Positions 1 to 8,649 of a stretch of DNA of 64,000 nucleotides are shown in pieces (within the stretch, counting starts at the first letter, position 1; each line of letters opens with the position of its first letter). Under the pieces are notes generated by a model. That model had not been told where the DNA came from. It worked only from the letters and a program-made list of their open reading frames with translations, and ran no database searches. Source of the stretch: Bradyrhizobium hipponense (lineage in GTDB: Bacteria > Pseudomonadota > Alphaproteobacteria > Rhizobiales > Xanthobacteraceae); assembly GCF_008123965.1 (NCBI RefSeq), contig NZ_VSTH01000038.1, forward strand, positions 1 to 64,000, written 5' to 3'. Made by a program: the position numbers and the translations under genes.

Positions 1-280
1 AACGCAACTGTAATGTTAGGCGAACTCGCTCAAGCTCAGACTTTGAGACAAATCGAATAATTTCTCCCATACTCGCTCCAAACCATTAGTTAGAGAAGGG
101 ATCCGCAGAACGATTCCGCCGTTAGATGACGATGATAACTCCATAACGATCTAGGATATCACCGCAACTTTGAAGCTCTGCAGACGGTAACGAAGGAATA
201 CAAAGCTCGTGACTGGGCCGCACGCCCGCATCCCAACGTCACTGGGCATTCTTCCGCAAGTGGGGCTGTGAAGCTGCTCA

Positions 281-493
281 TCAGGTCCACTCGCGTTCAG
301 CGCTGGCAGCCGATCGCGCGGATGCTTTGGCCGCATCAACATACGAAGCTTTCTCGGCTCGCCGCTCGTAGTCATCGGCAAGGGCCTTAAGCTGACCCGC
401 AATCGCTTGGTCCGTCATGGTTTTGGCGGCGCGGAGCAAGGTCCGTGCTGTCTCTAGATATTCCTTGCCCCGTTGCGAGATCTGGACCGTCAT
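281..493 (-). CDS. Small hypothetical protein, coupled to upstream gene
   Basis: A 70-residue soluble, charged, probably all-helical protein with no signal peptide, membrane segment or motif that I can tie to a function. An upstream in-frame TTG at 550 exists, but the ATG at 493 is preferred: it overlaps the stop of the gene at 490-708 in an ATGA arrangement, which suggests translational coupling. Its run of Ala, Lys, Glu and Arg residues resembles many small rhizobial hypothetical proteins. Function unknown. Confidence 0.6.
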   Translation of the reverse strand: MTVQISQRGKEYLETARTLLRAAKTMTDQAIAGQLKALADDYERRAEKASYVDAAKASARSAASAEREWT

Positions 494-708
494 GAAACCC
501 TCGCGCGGTTCTCTGGCAGCCGAAAGGCGATTTGGAGCCAGCCCATCCAACTGCGATCACTTTCCCTGCGAGCCCTGAAGCGATCGACGCACTTCGTCGA
601 ACAAAGCTGGGTTCGCCACGAGTAGTGCCGAACGAGACCAGACTTACCATCGCAAACAGCGCATCGCGCGGCTCTGCCAGATCTGAGGCTTTCGAAGCAG
701 TTTGGCAC
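490..708 (-). CDS. Small Cys-rich hypothetical protein (possible zinc-binding)
   Basis: A 72-residue protein starting at GTG 708. It carries a CxxC pair (CAVC) and a later Cys-x4-Cys-type pair around an aromatic, Arg-rich stretch (HYSW, LCSTKC). This looks like a small treble-clef or ribbon zinc site, similar in style to the protein at 27859-28146. Its stop overlaps the start of the next gene by ATGA, which supports both being real. The exact start is uncertain because only non-ATG starts are available and no strong ribosome site is seen. Function unknown. Confidence 0.5.
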   Translation of the reverse strand: MPNCFESLRSGRAARCAVCDGKSGLVRHYSWRTQLCSTKCVDRFRARRESDRSWMGWLQIAFRLPENRARVS

Positions 709-1141
709 TGTAGCCTCCTCTTGATTCTATCGTCGCTGTTCGTCGATCATCCCTTTTTCACCGTCGCACTTCATCAGCCTGTGCGCTTTTCCAACGCATG
801 CAACTTAAGACGATCGCGATTAACGGCTCAATTGCACGCAGGTAATCGTGCGGCATCCAAAGGCGTCACGGAAACGATACGAAGGTCTATGGCGCTCGAA
901 AGCCACTTCTCGATGCGAGACTTCGATTGCTCGACGGTGTCGGCGATCGTGCTCCCATCGCGAACTCAGGGATATCCTACACACCCAAAGCAATCTTGCT
1001 CAGTCGTGACCTGTTTAGAGGGGAAATGCGGTTTTGCTCTCGCCCCTTCGAGAGGAGCAAATAGTAGCGTCCTCGCATTCTCTGATCGCGCCAAATCAAG
1101 CAACGGAGTATGGGATGACGCTAACAGACGCGGCATGACCT
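709..1141. other. No supported gene
   Basis: About 430 bases between two minus-strand genes. A long plus-strand frame crosses it, but it has no recognisable domain and runs antisense through the gene at 1142-1684. I see no clear promoter, repeat or RNA structure. Confidence 0.5.
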
Positions 1142-1684
1142 TCAATTTACCTCCGGGAAATGCCAGCCCATCCATGGGGCCCGATGTGCGATGCGCTTGC
1201 GCGATGCAGCTCTCGATATTGTTGCCCTATCCGCCCACTCCAATCGACAGCACTCCTCGCCCGTGCCCCATGTTGGGGACTCGTTGCGATGACGGGCCTT
1301 GGCCACATGCGTCGATAGAACTGCCCTTGCAGGCTTACGCTTGGCTGGCGCGGGCCGGCGATGAGCATAGATCGCTCGTACATCAGGATTTGGCTTTGGC
1401 AGCGGGTCCGCCGACGTTTGATCCGTCATCTCGTCGGGCAGGCGCGCGACCGACTGCTCGGTCGGCGCCACCTTAATGAACGGTGCTGCGATCGTCGGCT
1501 GATTAGTATCCAGGACGACCTTTTCCGGCCATTTGCGCTCAGATCTGATCCGAATAGTCGCCCTGTCGATGATCTCCGGCCGCTCAGAAAAACTTGGCAG
1601 GGGCTCCGGCAAAGACCAGCCGGCTATCAGTAGAAGAACCACAAGCGCGCTTCCGACAACGATAAGATATCTGGCTATGGGCAC
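1142..1684 (-). CDS. Hypothetical membrane-anchored protein
   Basis: About 180 residues. A hydrophobic segment lies close to the N-terminus (roughly residues 5-25, rich in Val, Leu, Ile), followed by a Pro-, Lys- and Arg-rich low-complexity region. This suggests a single N-terminal membrane anchor or uncleaved signal with a periplasmic tail. Two start choices exist, TTG at 1711 and GTG at 1684. GTG at 1684 is preferred because a GGGAG sequence lies upstream and the frame then begins just before the hydrophobic segment. A CC pair and a Trp lie near the C-terminus. No enzymatic motif; function unknown. Confidence 0.6.
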   Translation of the reverse strand: MPIARYLIVVGSALVVLLLIAGWSLPEPLPSFSERPEIIDRATIRIRSERKWPEKVVLDTNQPTIAAPFIKVAPTEQSVARLPDEMTDQTSADPLPKPNPDVRAIYAHRRPAPAKRKPARAVLSTHVAKARHRNESPTWGTGEECCRLEWADRATISRAASRKRIAHRAPWMGWHFPEVN

Positions 1685-1802
1685 AGCCGATGGCTCCCGC
1701 GAATTGAGCAATCGCGGTCAGCCCATGGCAGCGATTCTTGACCACACGCATGCTGCGCGGCAGCTCGATTGGGGGTGACGCGCTGCCACATCGCGCCTTC
1801 AA

Positions 1803-3509
1803 TCAGAGAAAATTCTCCCTCACCATTTCCCAGACGTCCCCTCCACGGCCGCGCAGGATGGCGCGAGCCGAATAGAGCGCCATTCCGATCGCCGGCTCGC
1901 ATGAATGGCGGCATGACGAGCTGCATCGGGTTGACGTGCACGTGCAGAAGTGCTGGTCCCGGTTGCGCCAGCCAGTCCTTGACCGAGGTCTCCAGCTGGT
2001 CCGCATCCGAAACCGCCTGGCCCCAGAGACCTAACGCGCGCGCAATCCCTGCAAAGTTCGGGTTCTTCAATTTCGTGAAGGTATCGAGCATCCCCTCGGC
2101 CTTCTGCTCAATCTCCACAAAACCAAGCTTGCCGTTGTCATAGACGGCAATCTTGATCGGCACCTCCTGCTGCACGACCGTCATCAGATCTCCGAACAGC
2201 ATCGAAATTCCACCGTCACCTGCCATGCACACAACTTGTCGTCCGGGTTCTGCTTTTTGGAGCCCGATCGCTGACGGCATGCCATTGGCCATCGTTCCAT
2301 GAAGCAGGCTTGCGAAAATGCGGCGCTGACCGTTCGCGTCGATATGGCGATAGGCCCAAGCGGCGGGGGTACCGTCGTCGGCCGTGAACAACGCATCTTT
2401 TTCCGCGTGGCGGCTCATCACCTGTGTCAGATAGGTTCCGGGAATGCTGCCATCGTGGCCGACAGCGACTTTAGCCCTTTCCGACTCCCGATACTTCGCG
2501 TGCCGCTTAACGTATGCGCTTCGGAACGAGTCGTCGGTGCGCTCGGCCAGCATGGGCAGCAACGACGCCATCGTCGCCTTGACATCGCCGACTACGCCCT
2601 TCGTGATCGGATGACGTCGTCCCAGATGGGTCGGGTCAATATCGACCTGCACGATCTTTGCCTTGTCTGGGTAGAATTGTCGCCAAGCAAAGTCTGCGCC
2701 CAGCATCAACAACGCATCGCAGTCCAGCAGGGCATGGTAGCCGGCCTCATTGCCGAGCATCCCGGTCATTCCGATGTTGTAAGGATTGTCAAACTCAAGG
2801 AAGTCCTTTGCCCGCGACGTGTGCGCGATTGGCGCCTTCAGCTTGTTGGCAACCGCGAGAATCTCCTGGTGCGCTCCCTGACAGCCCGATCCGCCGTACA
2901 GCACAACATTTTCGCTTTTGTTGAGGATTTCTGCGATCTCGGCGAGATCGGCGTCGCTCGGCCGTGTGACCGGCCTGGCGACATGCACCGAGTAAGGGAT
3001 ATTATCATCCACGACGGATGCGGAGATATCCGCCGGCACGATCAGAACGGCGACACCGCGTTTCGCCAGGGCCGTTTGGCAGGCGATCACGGTCTTGCGG
3101 CGCGCCTGCTCCGGCGTATGGATCATGTCGCAGAAGACGCTACAGTCCTTGTAGACCTGCCTGAAGTCCACCTCTGGATGAAATCGAAGCCCAATTCGTC
3201 GCGAACGATTTGACTTGCGATCAGGATGACGGGCGCACGGTTCCGATTGGCCTCGAATATCCCGTTGATGAACTGCAGACTACCGGGACCGCAGCTGCCT
3301 GCGACTGCCGTTAAGCGATCTGCTGCCTGCGCCTCCGCCTGCGCGGCAAACGCTCCTGCTTCTTCATGTCTTACCGACACCCACTCGATTTCGCTTTTTT
3401 CGAGCGAGCGGGCGATCAGATTGAGCGTGTCGCCCACGATGCCGTAGCAATGCTTGACGCCCGCATTCTGCAAGGTTTCGACAATGATGTCCGCGACCAG
3501 CCTGCCCAT
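1803..3509 (-). pseudogene. Frameshifted PoxB-like ThDP enzyme
   Basis: A thiamine-diphosphate-dependent pyruvate oxidase/decarboxylase-family gene split over two reading frames. The N-terminal part starts at ATG 3509 and includes the conserved RHEEAGAFAA cofactor-activating Glu region. Near 3171-3176 the frame changes: CAGAGGTGG reads as if one G were missing from CAGGAGGTGG. The central and C-terminal ThDP domain (AGDGGISM, then DNGKLGF) continues in the second frame. Near 1890-1907 the frame returns to the first, giving the expected end (ALYSARAILRGRGG) and a stop at 1803. The intact paralog at 23628-25349 aligns throughout. The long open central frame means the damage is recent or is sequencing error. 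It lies 127 bases downstream of the STAND regulator on the same strand. Confidence 0.8.
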
Positions 3510-3636
3510 TGCATTCAAACCCTGCTGTGACCATTCCTGCCACAACATGCACCCGACTTCAGGCTCGGGCTTGTATTGGAATGCGAGGATTTGAACCCGA
3601 CTGCGCAGACAGCGCACAATCGTCGAAGTCTCCGCT

Positions 3637-6504
3637 TTAGCCGACGGCCTTGGTGCCTGATTGGAGTCGATTGAGGACTTGCAGAGCGCGCTCGTGGTCG
3701 GGGGATACAATTCCGGTTGGCATTCGATCAAGAGCCGCCCTGAGATGTTTGTAGGCTTCTGACACGCGCCTCTGTTCCAGCAATAGCTCGGCAAGGTCCG
3801 TCGCGGCCTTCAATTCAAATAGGGTGGCAGACTGGCGTTTCGCCCAGTCGATTGCGGACAGCAGGCTCCCTTCCGCTTCGAAATGATGCTCGGCCGATCG
3901 AGACGCCAAGATGAGTCCTTTCATCCTGAACAAGGCGGGCATGTGCAGCAATTTTCCGACGCGCTGCTGGACGTCGATTGCGTCCAGGATCAGCCTCAAC
4001 GCCTGCTCGTGCCCACCAACCTTCATGAGCGCTGCGGCCAGATCGCAGGCGAAATCCATACTCAGCATTTCTTGACGCTGAGCGTGAAGCTCCTCCAAAG
4101 CCCTCTTCAGCAAGGAGATTGCATCAAGGAGATTGTTTTGAAGAAGCAACCATTGACCTCGCAGACCAGTCGCTATGGCGGAGTATGGTTTCAAGGAGTG
4201 CGCTGCCGAGAGATCGCTCAATTCGGCGATGTACTGATCCGACCGTCTAGTGTCCATCATGTTCAGAAAGATAGGAACGATCAGAGCCAGGGATCGGCAA
4301 AATGTGGCCGGATGCCCCGACTTTTCACCTTCCTCTAAGGCGAGCTTCGCGTACTGCAGTGATCGATCGAGCAAGCCGCTATACAGCAAAGAACGTGCCA
4401 TGCCGATGAGCAAGAAGCTAGTGTAGTGAAACAGGTGCTGGCCGGGTCGAAAGCGCGGAACGGACTGCGAGTAGCGGAGACCGGACTCGCAGTGTTGTTG
4501 TGCGATGATGTGATTTCCCAGCAGATGATTGGAGGCAGCCAGCATCGATTCTGCCAGCGCCATGTCATCGGAGTCCCGCGTCTTCAGCGCCAATTCCCTG
4601 CTCCGGGCGGCGATGTCGGTCGCACCACGAATATCCATGGTCCAATGCGAATACATGAAGAGTCCGCTTAGGAGCCTCAGCTCATAGGCGATGTCCCCCA
4701 GATTGGTCGCAATCTCCAGTGCGCGCGAAAAAGACGCTCGAACGTGTTGATCGTTACCTTCAGTATGCATCAATACCGACGATAACGATGCATAGATTTC
4801 CATTGCCCGGCGAGAGTCTTGATTTCGAATTCCAAGGCGCGCTATCGCCTGTTCCGCCCACGCTTGGCTTTCGATGAGTAGTGATAGCTCCAGAAATACC
4901 TGTGCTGAAGCCGCGGCCAGTCGCGTCGCTATCTCGTCATCACCGCGTCGCCCAAAGCTCCATTCGAGCGCCGCACGGATGCTGCTCAATTGGTCGGAAT
5001 AGGCTGCGGTCCTCCTCGCTCTCGGCAAGGACGGCATCATCTCCCTCTGTGATTCGAGAAGTTCCGCAACGTATTTCGCGTGTTGGCCGGAGATCACATC
5101 GAGCTCGTCATGCTCCTCCAATTTTCCGAGTGCGTATGCCCGCGTCGGGTCAAGCAGTCGGTACCGTTGCTGGCCATCGTCAAGCCGAGTTACGATCAAC
5201 GACTTCTCGACCAGGCCGGCGATCGCGTCGAAAATCTCACCGGCGTCTTCACCGAGTTTGCCTGCGACATACCGCGCGCCCTCCAAGGTAAAATGGCCGA
5301 CGAAAGGAGCAATGCGTCGAAAGACAATCCTCTCTGCGTCAGATAGCAGATCATAGCTCCAATCCAATGTCGCCTTGAGGGTCCGATGTCTGGGAACTGC
5401 CGTCCGATGGCTTAGTTTCAGCAATTCCGGCCGAGACACCAGGCGGGAAGCGGTGCTCTTGAGGCCGAGTGCGGCCACCTGCCCCGCTGCCAACTCAATT
5501 GCCAACGGCATACCATCGAGATTTCGGCACATTTCCCCGACAAACGGCGCCTCCTCGTCGGTGAGAAGGACGCTTCCTGCCTTCGCCGCCACACGCCGTA
5601 CAAACAACTGCACTGCCGGATATCGAAGCACGGCATTTGCCGTTTGCTCTGAGTCATCTGGTGGAAAATCAAGAGGAAGCACCCGCCAACAATGCTCGCC
5701 CTCTACCTTGAGCAATTCGCGACTCGTGGCCAGAAGATAGATCTGCTCCGTTTCCTGGTAGAGTTGCTCGGCGAGCAATGCGATCGCCTCGATCACATGC
5801 TCACAGCTATCGAGAATGATAAGGAGCTTTCGTGAACGAACGAGGTCGATCAGCTCCGAGCCGGGTTCTTTCGATTTGAGTGCAAGTCCCAGGGATGTCG
5901 CGACAGCCCCCGCGACATGCTGCGGATCGGTAAGGCTTTCCAAGTCTGCGAGGTAGACCTCTCCGCCAAACTCTTCGGCAACGGCGCGGCCAACAGCCAA
6001 GGCAACGGTCGTCTTGCCAATGCCGCCGGGGCCGAGCAGTGTCACGAACCGCTCATTTCGAAGCTTATCGCTAACCTCGCTGACGACCGTTTCGCGCCCA
6101 ATCAGCATGACCGGTCGCACGGGGAGTCTGCCTTGGTGCCGAAACTTGGCGGTCCTGCTTTCCGTGCCGCCACCAAGAGGGGCCACGGTGCCCACAAACG
6201 AATAGCCCCGGCCCTTGATGTTTGCGATGTACCGGCTGCCAAATTGGCCATCACCAAGCGCTTTGCGGATCGCGGCCACGTGGACCCGGAGGCTCCCCTC
6301 CTCCACGGTGACGTCTGACCAGACGCGATCAATCAGCTCCTGCTTCGCGATGACTTCACCCGGGCGGTCGGCAAGGTAGATCAAAATATCCAGCGCCCGA
6401 TCCCCGAGGGGGAGCGCCTGCCCGTCGCGCCGGAGCACCCTCTCGCCGATCGAAAGTTCGAAAGGGCCGAACTTCAGCTTCCTATGAACGGCGGCGCCAG
6501 ACAT
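3637..6504 (-). CDS. Winged-helix STAND ATPase regulator with TPR-like repeats (paralog 1)
   Basis: A 955-residue predicted cytoplasmic regulator. Residues about 10-108 form an OmpR/CadC-type winged helix ending in GRGYSFVG. A P-loop STAND/AP-ATPase domain follows, with Walker A GPGGIGKTT at 158-166, Walker B LLIILDSCEH around 227-236 and a sensor LLATSREL. The C-terminal half is helical, TPR- or MalT-like. By family knowledge such proteins are ligand-gated transcription activators; the signal and targets are unknown. ATG at 6504 opens the winged helix directly. It is one of three paralogs in 16 kb, and the broken PoxB-like gene lies downstream in the same direction and may have been a target or operon partner. 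Confidence 0.85.
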   Translation of the reverse strand: MSGAAVHRKLKFGPFELSIGERVLRRDGQALPLGDRALDILIYLADRPGEVIAKQELIDRVWSDVTVEEGSLRVHVAAIRKALGDGQFGSRYIANIKGRGYSFVGTVAPLGGGTESRTAKFRHQGRLPVRPVMLIGRETVVSEVSDKLRNERFVTLLGPGGIGKTTVALAVGRAVAEEFGGEVYLADLESLTDPQHVAGAVATSLGLALKSKEPGSELIDLVRSRKLLIILDSCEHVIEAIALLAEQLYQETEQIYLLATSRELLKVEGEHCWRVLPLDFPPDDSEQTANAVLRYPAVQLFVRRVAAKAGSVLLTDEEAPFVGEMCRNLDGMPLAIELAAGQVAALGLKSTASRLVSRPELLKLSHRTAVPRHRTLKATLDWSYDLLSDAERIVFRRIAPFVGHFTLEGARYVAGKLGEDAGEIFDAIAGLVEKSLIVTRLDDGQQRYRLLDPTRAYALGKLEEHDELDVISGQHAKYVAELLESQREMMPSLPRARRTAAYSDQLSSIRAALEWSFGRRGDDEIATRLAAASAQVFLELSLLIESQAWAEQAIARLGIRNQDSRRAMEIYASLSSVLMHTEGNDQHVRASFSRALEIATNLGDIAYELRLLSGLFMYSHWTMDIRGATDIAARSRELALKTRDSDDMALAESMLAASNHLLGNHIIAQQHCESGLRYSQSVPRFRPGQHLFHYTSFLLIGMARSLLYSGLLDRSLQYAKLALEEGEKSGHPATFCRSLALIVPIFLNMMDTRRSDQYIAELSDLSAAHSLKPYSAIATGLRGQWLLLQNNLLDAISLLKRALEELHAQRQEMLSMDFACDLAAALMKVGGHEQALRLILDAIDVQQRVGKLLHMPALFRMKGLILASRSAEHHFEAEGSLLSAIDWAKRQSATLFELKAATDLAELLLEQRRVSEAYKHLRAALDRMPTGIVSPDHERALQVLNRLQSGTKAVG

Positions 6505-6910
6505 GTGTCAGCCAAAATGAGGGATTTCCCAAGTATGCCTACCGCCGGTCGGCAAACGCTGCAACTGTGCGCGCGTAAAGTTGGCTACTACGAAGCTCGT
6601 AGGCTTTCCCATGCCTTTGGAAAGCACGAACTAAACCTTGGTATAACTCGATGGCGCTCAATGCGGAGGAAGCCGAACGCCGCGCCGCTGCGACGACAAT
6701 GACCGAGAACGAGCAGCATGCGGCTGCACAACCCGCCCTACGCTGCGCGTCCAGCCGCTGACGCCGGTTGCACAAGGATCGGTCCGCAGATAATGGACAG
6801 ATCTTTTGTTCGCGCACTCTGAGATGCCGATGTGAATTGAGTTGCATCGGCGGTGGCCAGCGGAGGCGACCTTTGGCCGGGCTAGTGGCTATTGACGCGA
6901 CATAGGCAAA
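6505..6910. other. Intergenic region without a supported gene
   Basis: About 400 bases upstream of the first STAND regulator and downstream of the receiver gene. A 36-codon plus-strand frame at 6651-6761 is present, but without a ribosome site or recognisable product. The STAND gene promoter presumably lies here; I could not identify a convincing -35/-10 pair. Confidence 0.4.
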
Positions 6911-7306
6911 CTAGTGCGCGCCTCTATTCCCCTTTGTGCGATCTAGCGCGGATTGAATACAATTCAGGAGGTCGCTCTCATCGAACGGCTTGGGCAGATA
7001 GCAGATGACCCCAGCTTGAAGTGCGCGAGCACGAATTTCATCGCTCGGATAGGCCGTTATCAGTATCGTGGGAATCGTTTTACCCGATCGAGACAAATTG
7101 TTGTGCAGATCAAGGCCACTCATCTTGGGCATGTCGAAGTCGACAACCAGGCAGCCTGTGCGGCTCAGTTCGGGTGAGCGCAAGAACTCCTCCCCCGACG
7201 AAAATGCCTGGGCGACCAACCCTATCGAACGCATCAGAACTTCGATTGCGTTTCCAACCGCTTGGTCGTCATCGACTATGGCAACTATTGGTTGGCTATG
7301 TGGCAC
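6911..7306 (-). CDS. Receiver-only response regulator
   Basis: A stand-alone CheY/FixJ-type receiver domain of about 131 residues without an output domain. The acidic pair is in IVDDDQ, the phospho-acceptor Asp in VVDFDMPKMSG, the switch Thr in ILITAYP and the Lys in YLPKPFDESD. The GTG at 7306 starts just before the domain; an alternative GTG at 7339 adds 11 residues, and neither has a strong ribosome site. It is divergent from the FixJ-like gene at 7888, and both lie near the histidine kinase at 8650-11601. It may act as a phosphate sink or connector for that kinase (inference). Confidence 0.8.
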   Translation of the reverse strand: MPHSQPIVAIVDDDQAVGNAIEVLMRSIGLVAQAFSSGEEFLRSPELSRTGCLVVDFDMPKMSGLDLHNNLSRSGKTIPTILITAYPSDEIRARALQAGVICYLPKPFDESDLLNCIQSALDRTKGNRGAH

Positions 7307-7530
7307 TTGGCAGGACCGGTAACCGCGAGCAGCTTCCACGGAGCAAGGGATATCGCCCGTGACGACTCTTTCTTATCTAGCTTAGGCACAACCGCTACGT
7401 GTTTCGATTGTACAAATGTATAGGTACTCAACGATTGACTTCGGTGGCCGGAAATCTGGTCGTCCATGGAGCAAGCGGCGCCACGGGCATAGACCCCTCG
7501 TTGACTCTGACCCCTGTTAGCTCGCAAGAG

Positions 7531-7561
7531 GCCCCTCCAGCGTAGACCGCGCTGGAGGGGC
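7531..7561. repeat. Perfect 12-bp inverted repeat in a divergent intergenic region
   Basis: Arms 7531-7542 (GCCCCTCCAGCG) and 7550-7561 are exact reverse complements around a 7-base loop. No T-tract follows on either strand and the genes on both sides diverge, so it is not placed as a simple terminator. It could be an end-of-transcript hairpin left from a lost gene, a small-RNA stem or an operator. Confidence 0.6.
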
Positions 7562-7887
7562 AAGAGAGGCCGCAGGAGTGATCGGCCTCGAGGGAGGAGA
7601 GCCTGACCATAACGGCACACGTTGGCACTCACAATTGATCCGGCGGAAGGGTCGGTTACCAAATAGGCGCATGCACACTATACAAAGGTTGGGCTGCCAG
7701 TCGGGCCGACTTTGGCGGCACCTGGCGTCTGTCGCAGAACACCGGCCGACTTCAACCGGCCGGTTCGCCGATGGCTGCGATCCGCGGAACCGAATTGGGC
7801 TCGTCCTCCCCTCTATCGCCCACGCGATAATCTCGCTATGCTCCATCGTGAACTGGCAAAGCTAATGCGCATGTCAACGAGGAACAT

Positions 7888-8535
7888 GTGGTAGAGCAAC
7901 CGCCAACAGTGATGGTCATCGACGATGATCCGGGAGTGCGGGACTCATTAGGCAAGCTACTTCAATCGGCGGGCTTTCGGGTCAGCCTATTCGGTTCGGT
8001 GAGCGAATTTCTCGCGGCGCAACGGCCAGAGGGACCCGCTTGCCTGGTGCTGGATGTGCGGCTTCCCGGCCAGAGTGGACTCGAACTGCAGCGCGAACTG
8101 GCAGGTGCCAAAAGGCAGTTGCCAATCATCTTCATTACCGGACATGGTGACATTCCAATGTCGGTGCAGGCAATGAAGGGTGGCGCGATCGAATTCCTGA
8201 CAAAGCCATTCCGAGAGCAGGATTTGCTTGAAGCGATTCAGCTTGGTCATGCCCGTGACCAAGCGCGGCTTGAGCGGGAACGAGCTATCGCAGAGCTTAA
8301 AGTTCGTTTCGAAACGTTGACGCCGCGGGAGCGTGAGGTCATGGCGTTCGTGGTGACCGGGCGGTTAAACAAGCAGATCGCAGCCGATCTCGGCGTGAGC
8401 GAAATCACGGTAAAAGTTCATCGCGGCCAAGTCATGCGCAAGATGCGGGCCTCGTCCTTGCCTGACTTGGCGCGCATGGCCGACCAATTACAGCTGACGC
8501 CGACAAAGCCGCATAACCCGGGTCGCGTTGCCTAG
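7888..8535 (+). CDS. FixJ/NarL-type response regulator
   Basis: A 215-residue two-domain regulator. The N-terminal receiver has the acidic DD in VIDDDPG, the phospho-acceptor Asp in LVLDVRLPGQSG, ITGHGDIPM and the Lys in FLTKPFRE. The C-terminal LuxR-type helix-turn-helix runs from TPREREVMAF through NKQIAADLGVSEITVKVHRG. The start is GTG 7888, because ATG 7886 is out of frame and hits a stop; an AGGA lies just upstream. It converges on the histidine kinase gene 115 bases away, which is the likely cognate sensor. Targets are unknown. Confidence 0.85.
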   Translation: MVEQPPTVMVIDDDPGVRDSLGKLLQSAGFRVSLFGSVSEFLAAQRPEGPACLVLDVRLPGQSGLELQRELAGAKRQLPIIFITGHGDIPMSVQAMKGGAIEFLTKPFREQDLLEAIQLGHARDQARLERERAIAELKVRFETLTPREREVMAFVVTGRLNKQIAADLGVSEITVKVHRGQVMRKMRASSLPDLARMADQLQLTPTKPHNPGRVA

Positions 8536-8649
8536 CGCAAACGCTCAACCTGCATCCGCCGTAATGATCCGATGCGTCTCACCACCGATCATCAGGGCGC
8601 CTGTTAGGCTCGACGTCTGTCCTGTTTTCCATCCGAAGCGGCATTCCAC

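Noticed and set aside
532..1476. A 314-codon plus-strand open frame
   Set aside because: No recognisable domain, Cys/Ser/Arg-rich composition of antisense type, and it crosses the better-supported minus-strand genes at 281-708 and 1142-1684.
3570..3600. T-loop-like GTTCAAATCC on the minus strand, suggesting a tRNA end
   Set aside because: The T-stem does not pair fully, no CCA-side acceptor or anticodon arm can be folded upstream; chance match.
6651..6761. 36-codon plus-strand frame upstream of the first STAND regulator
   Set aside because: No clear ribosome site, no homology recognised, too short to support.
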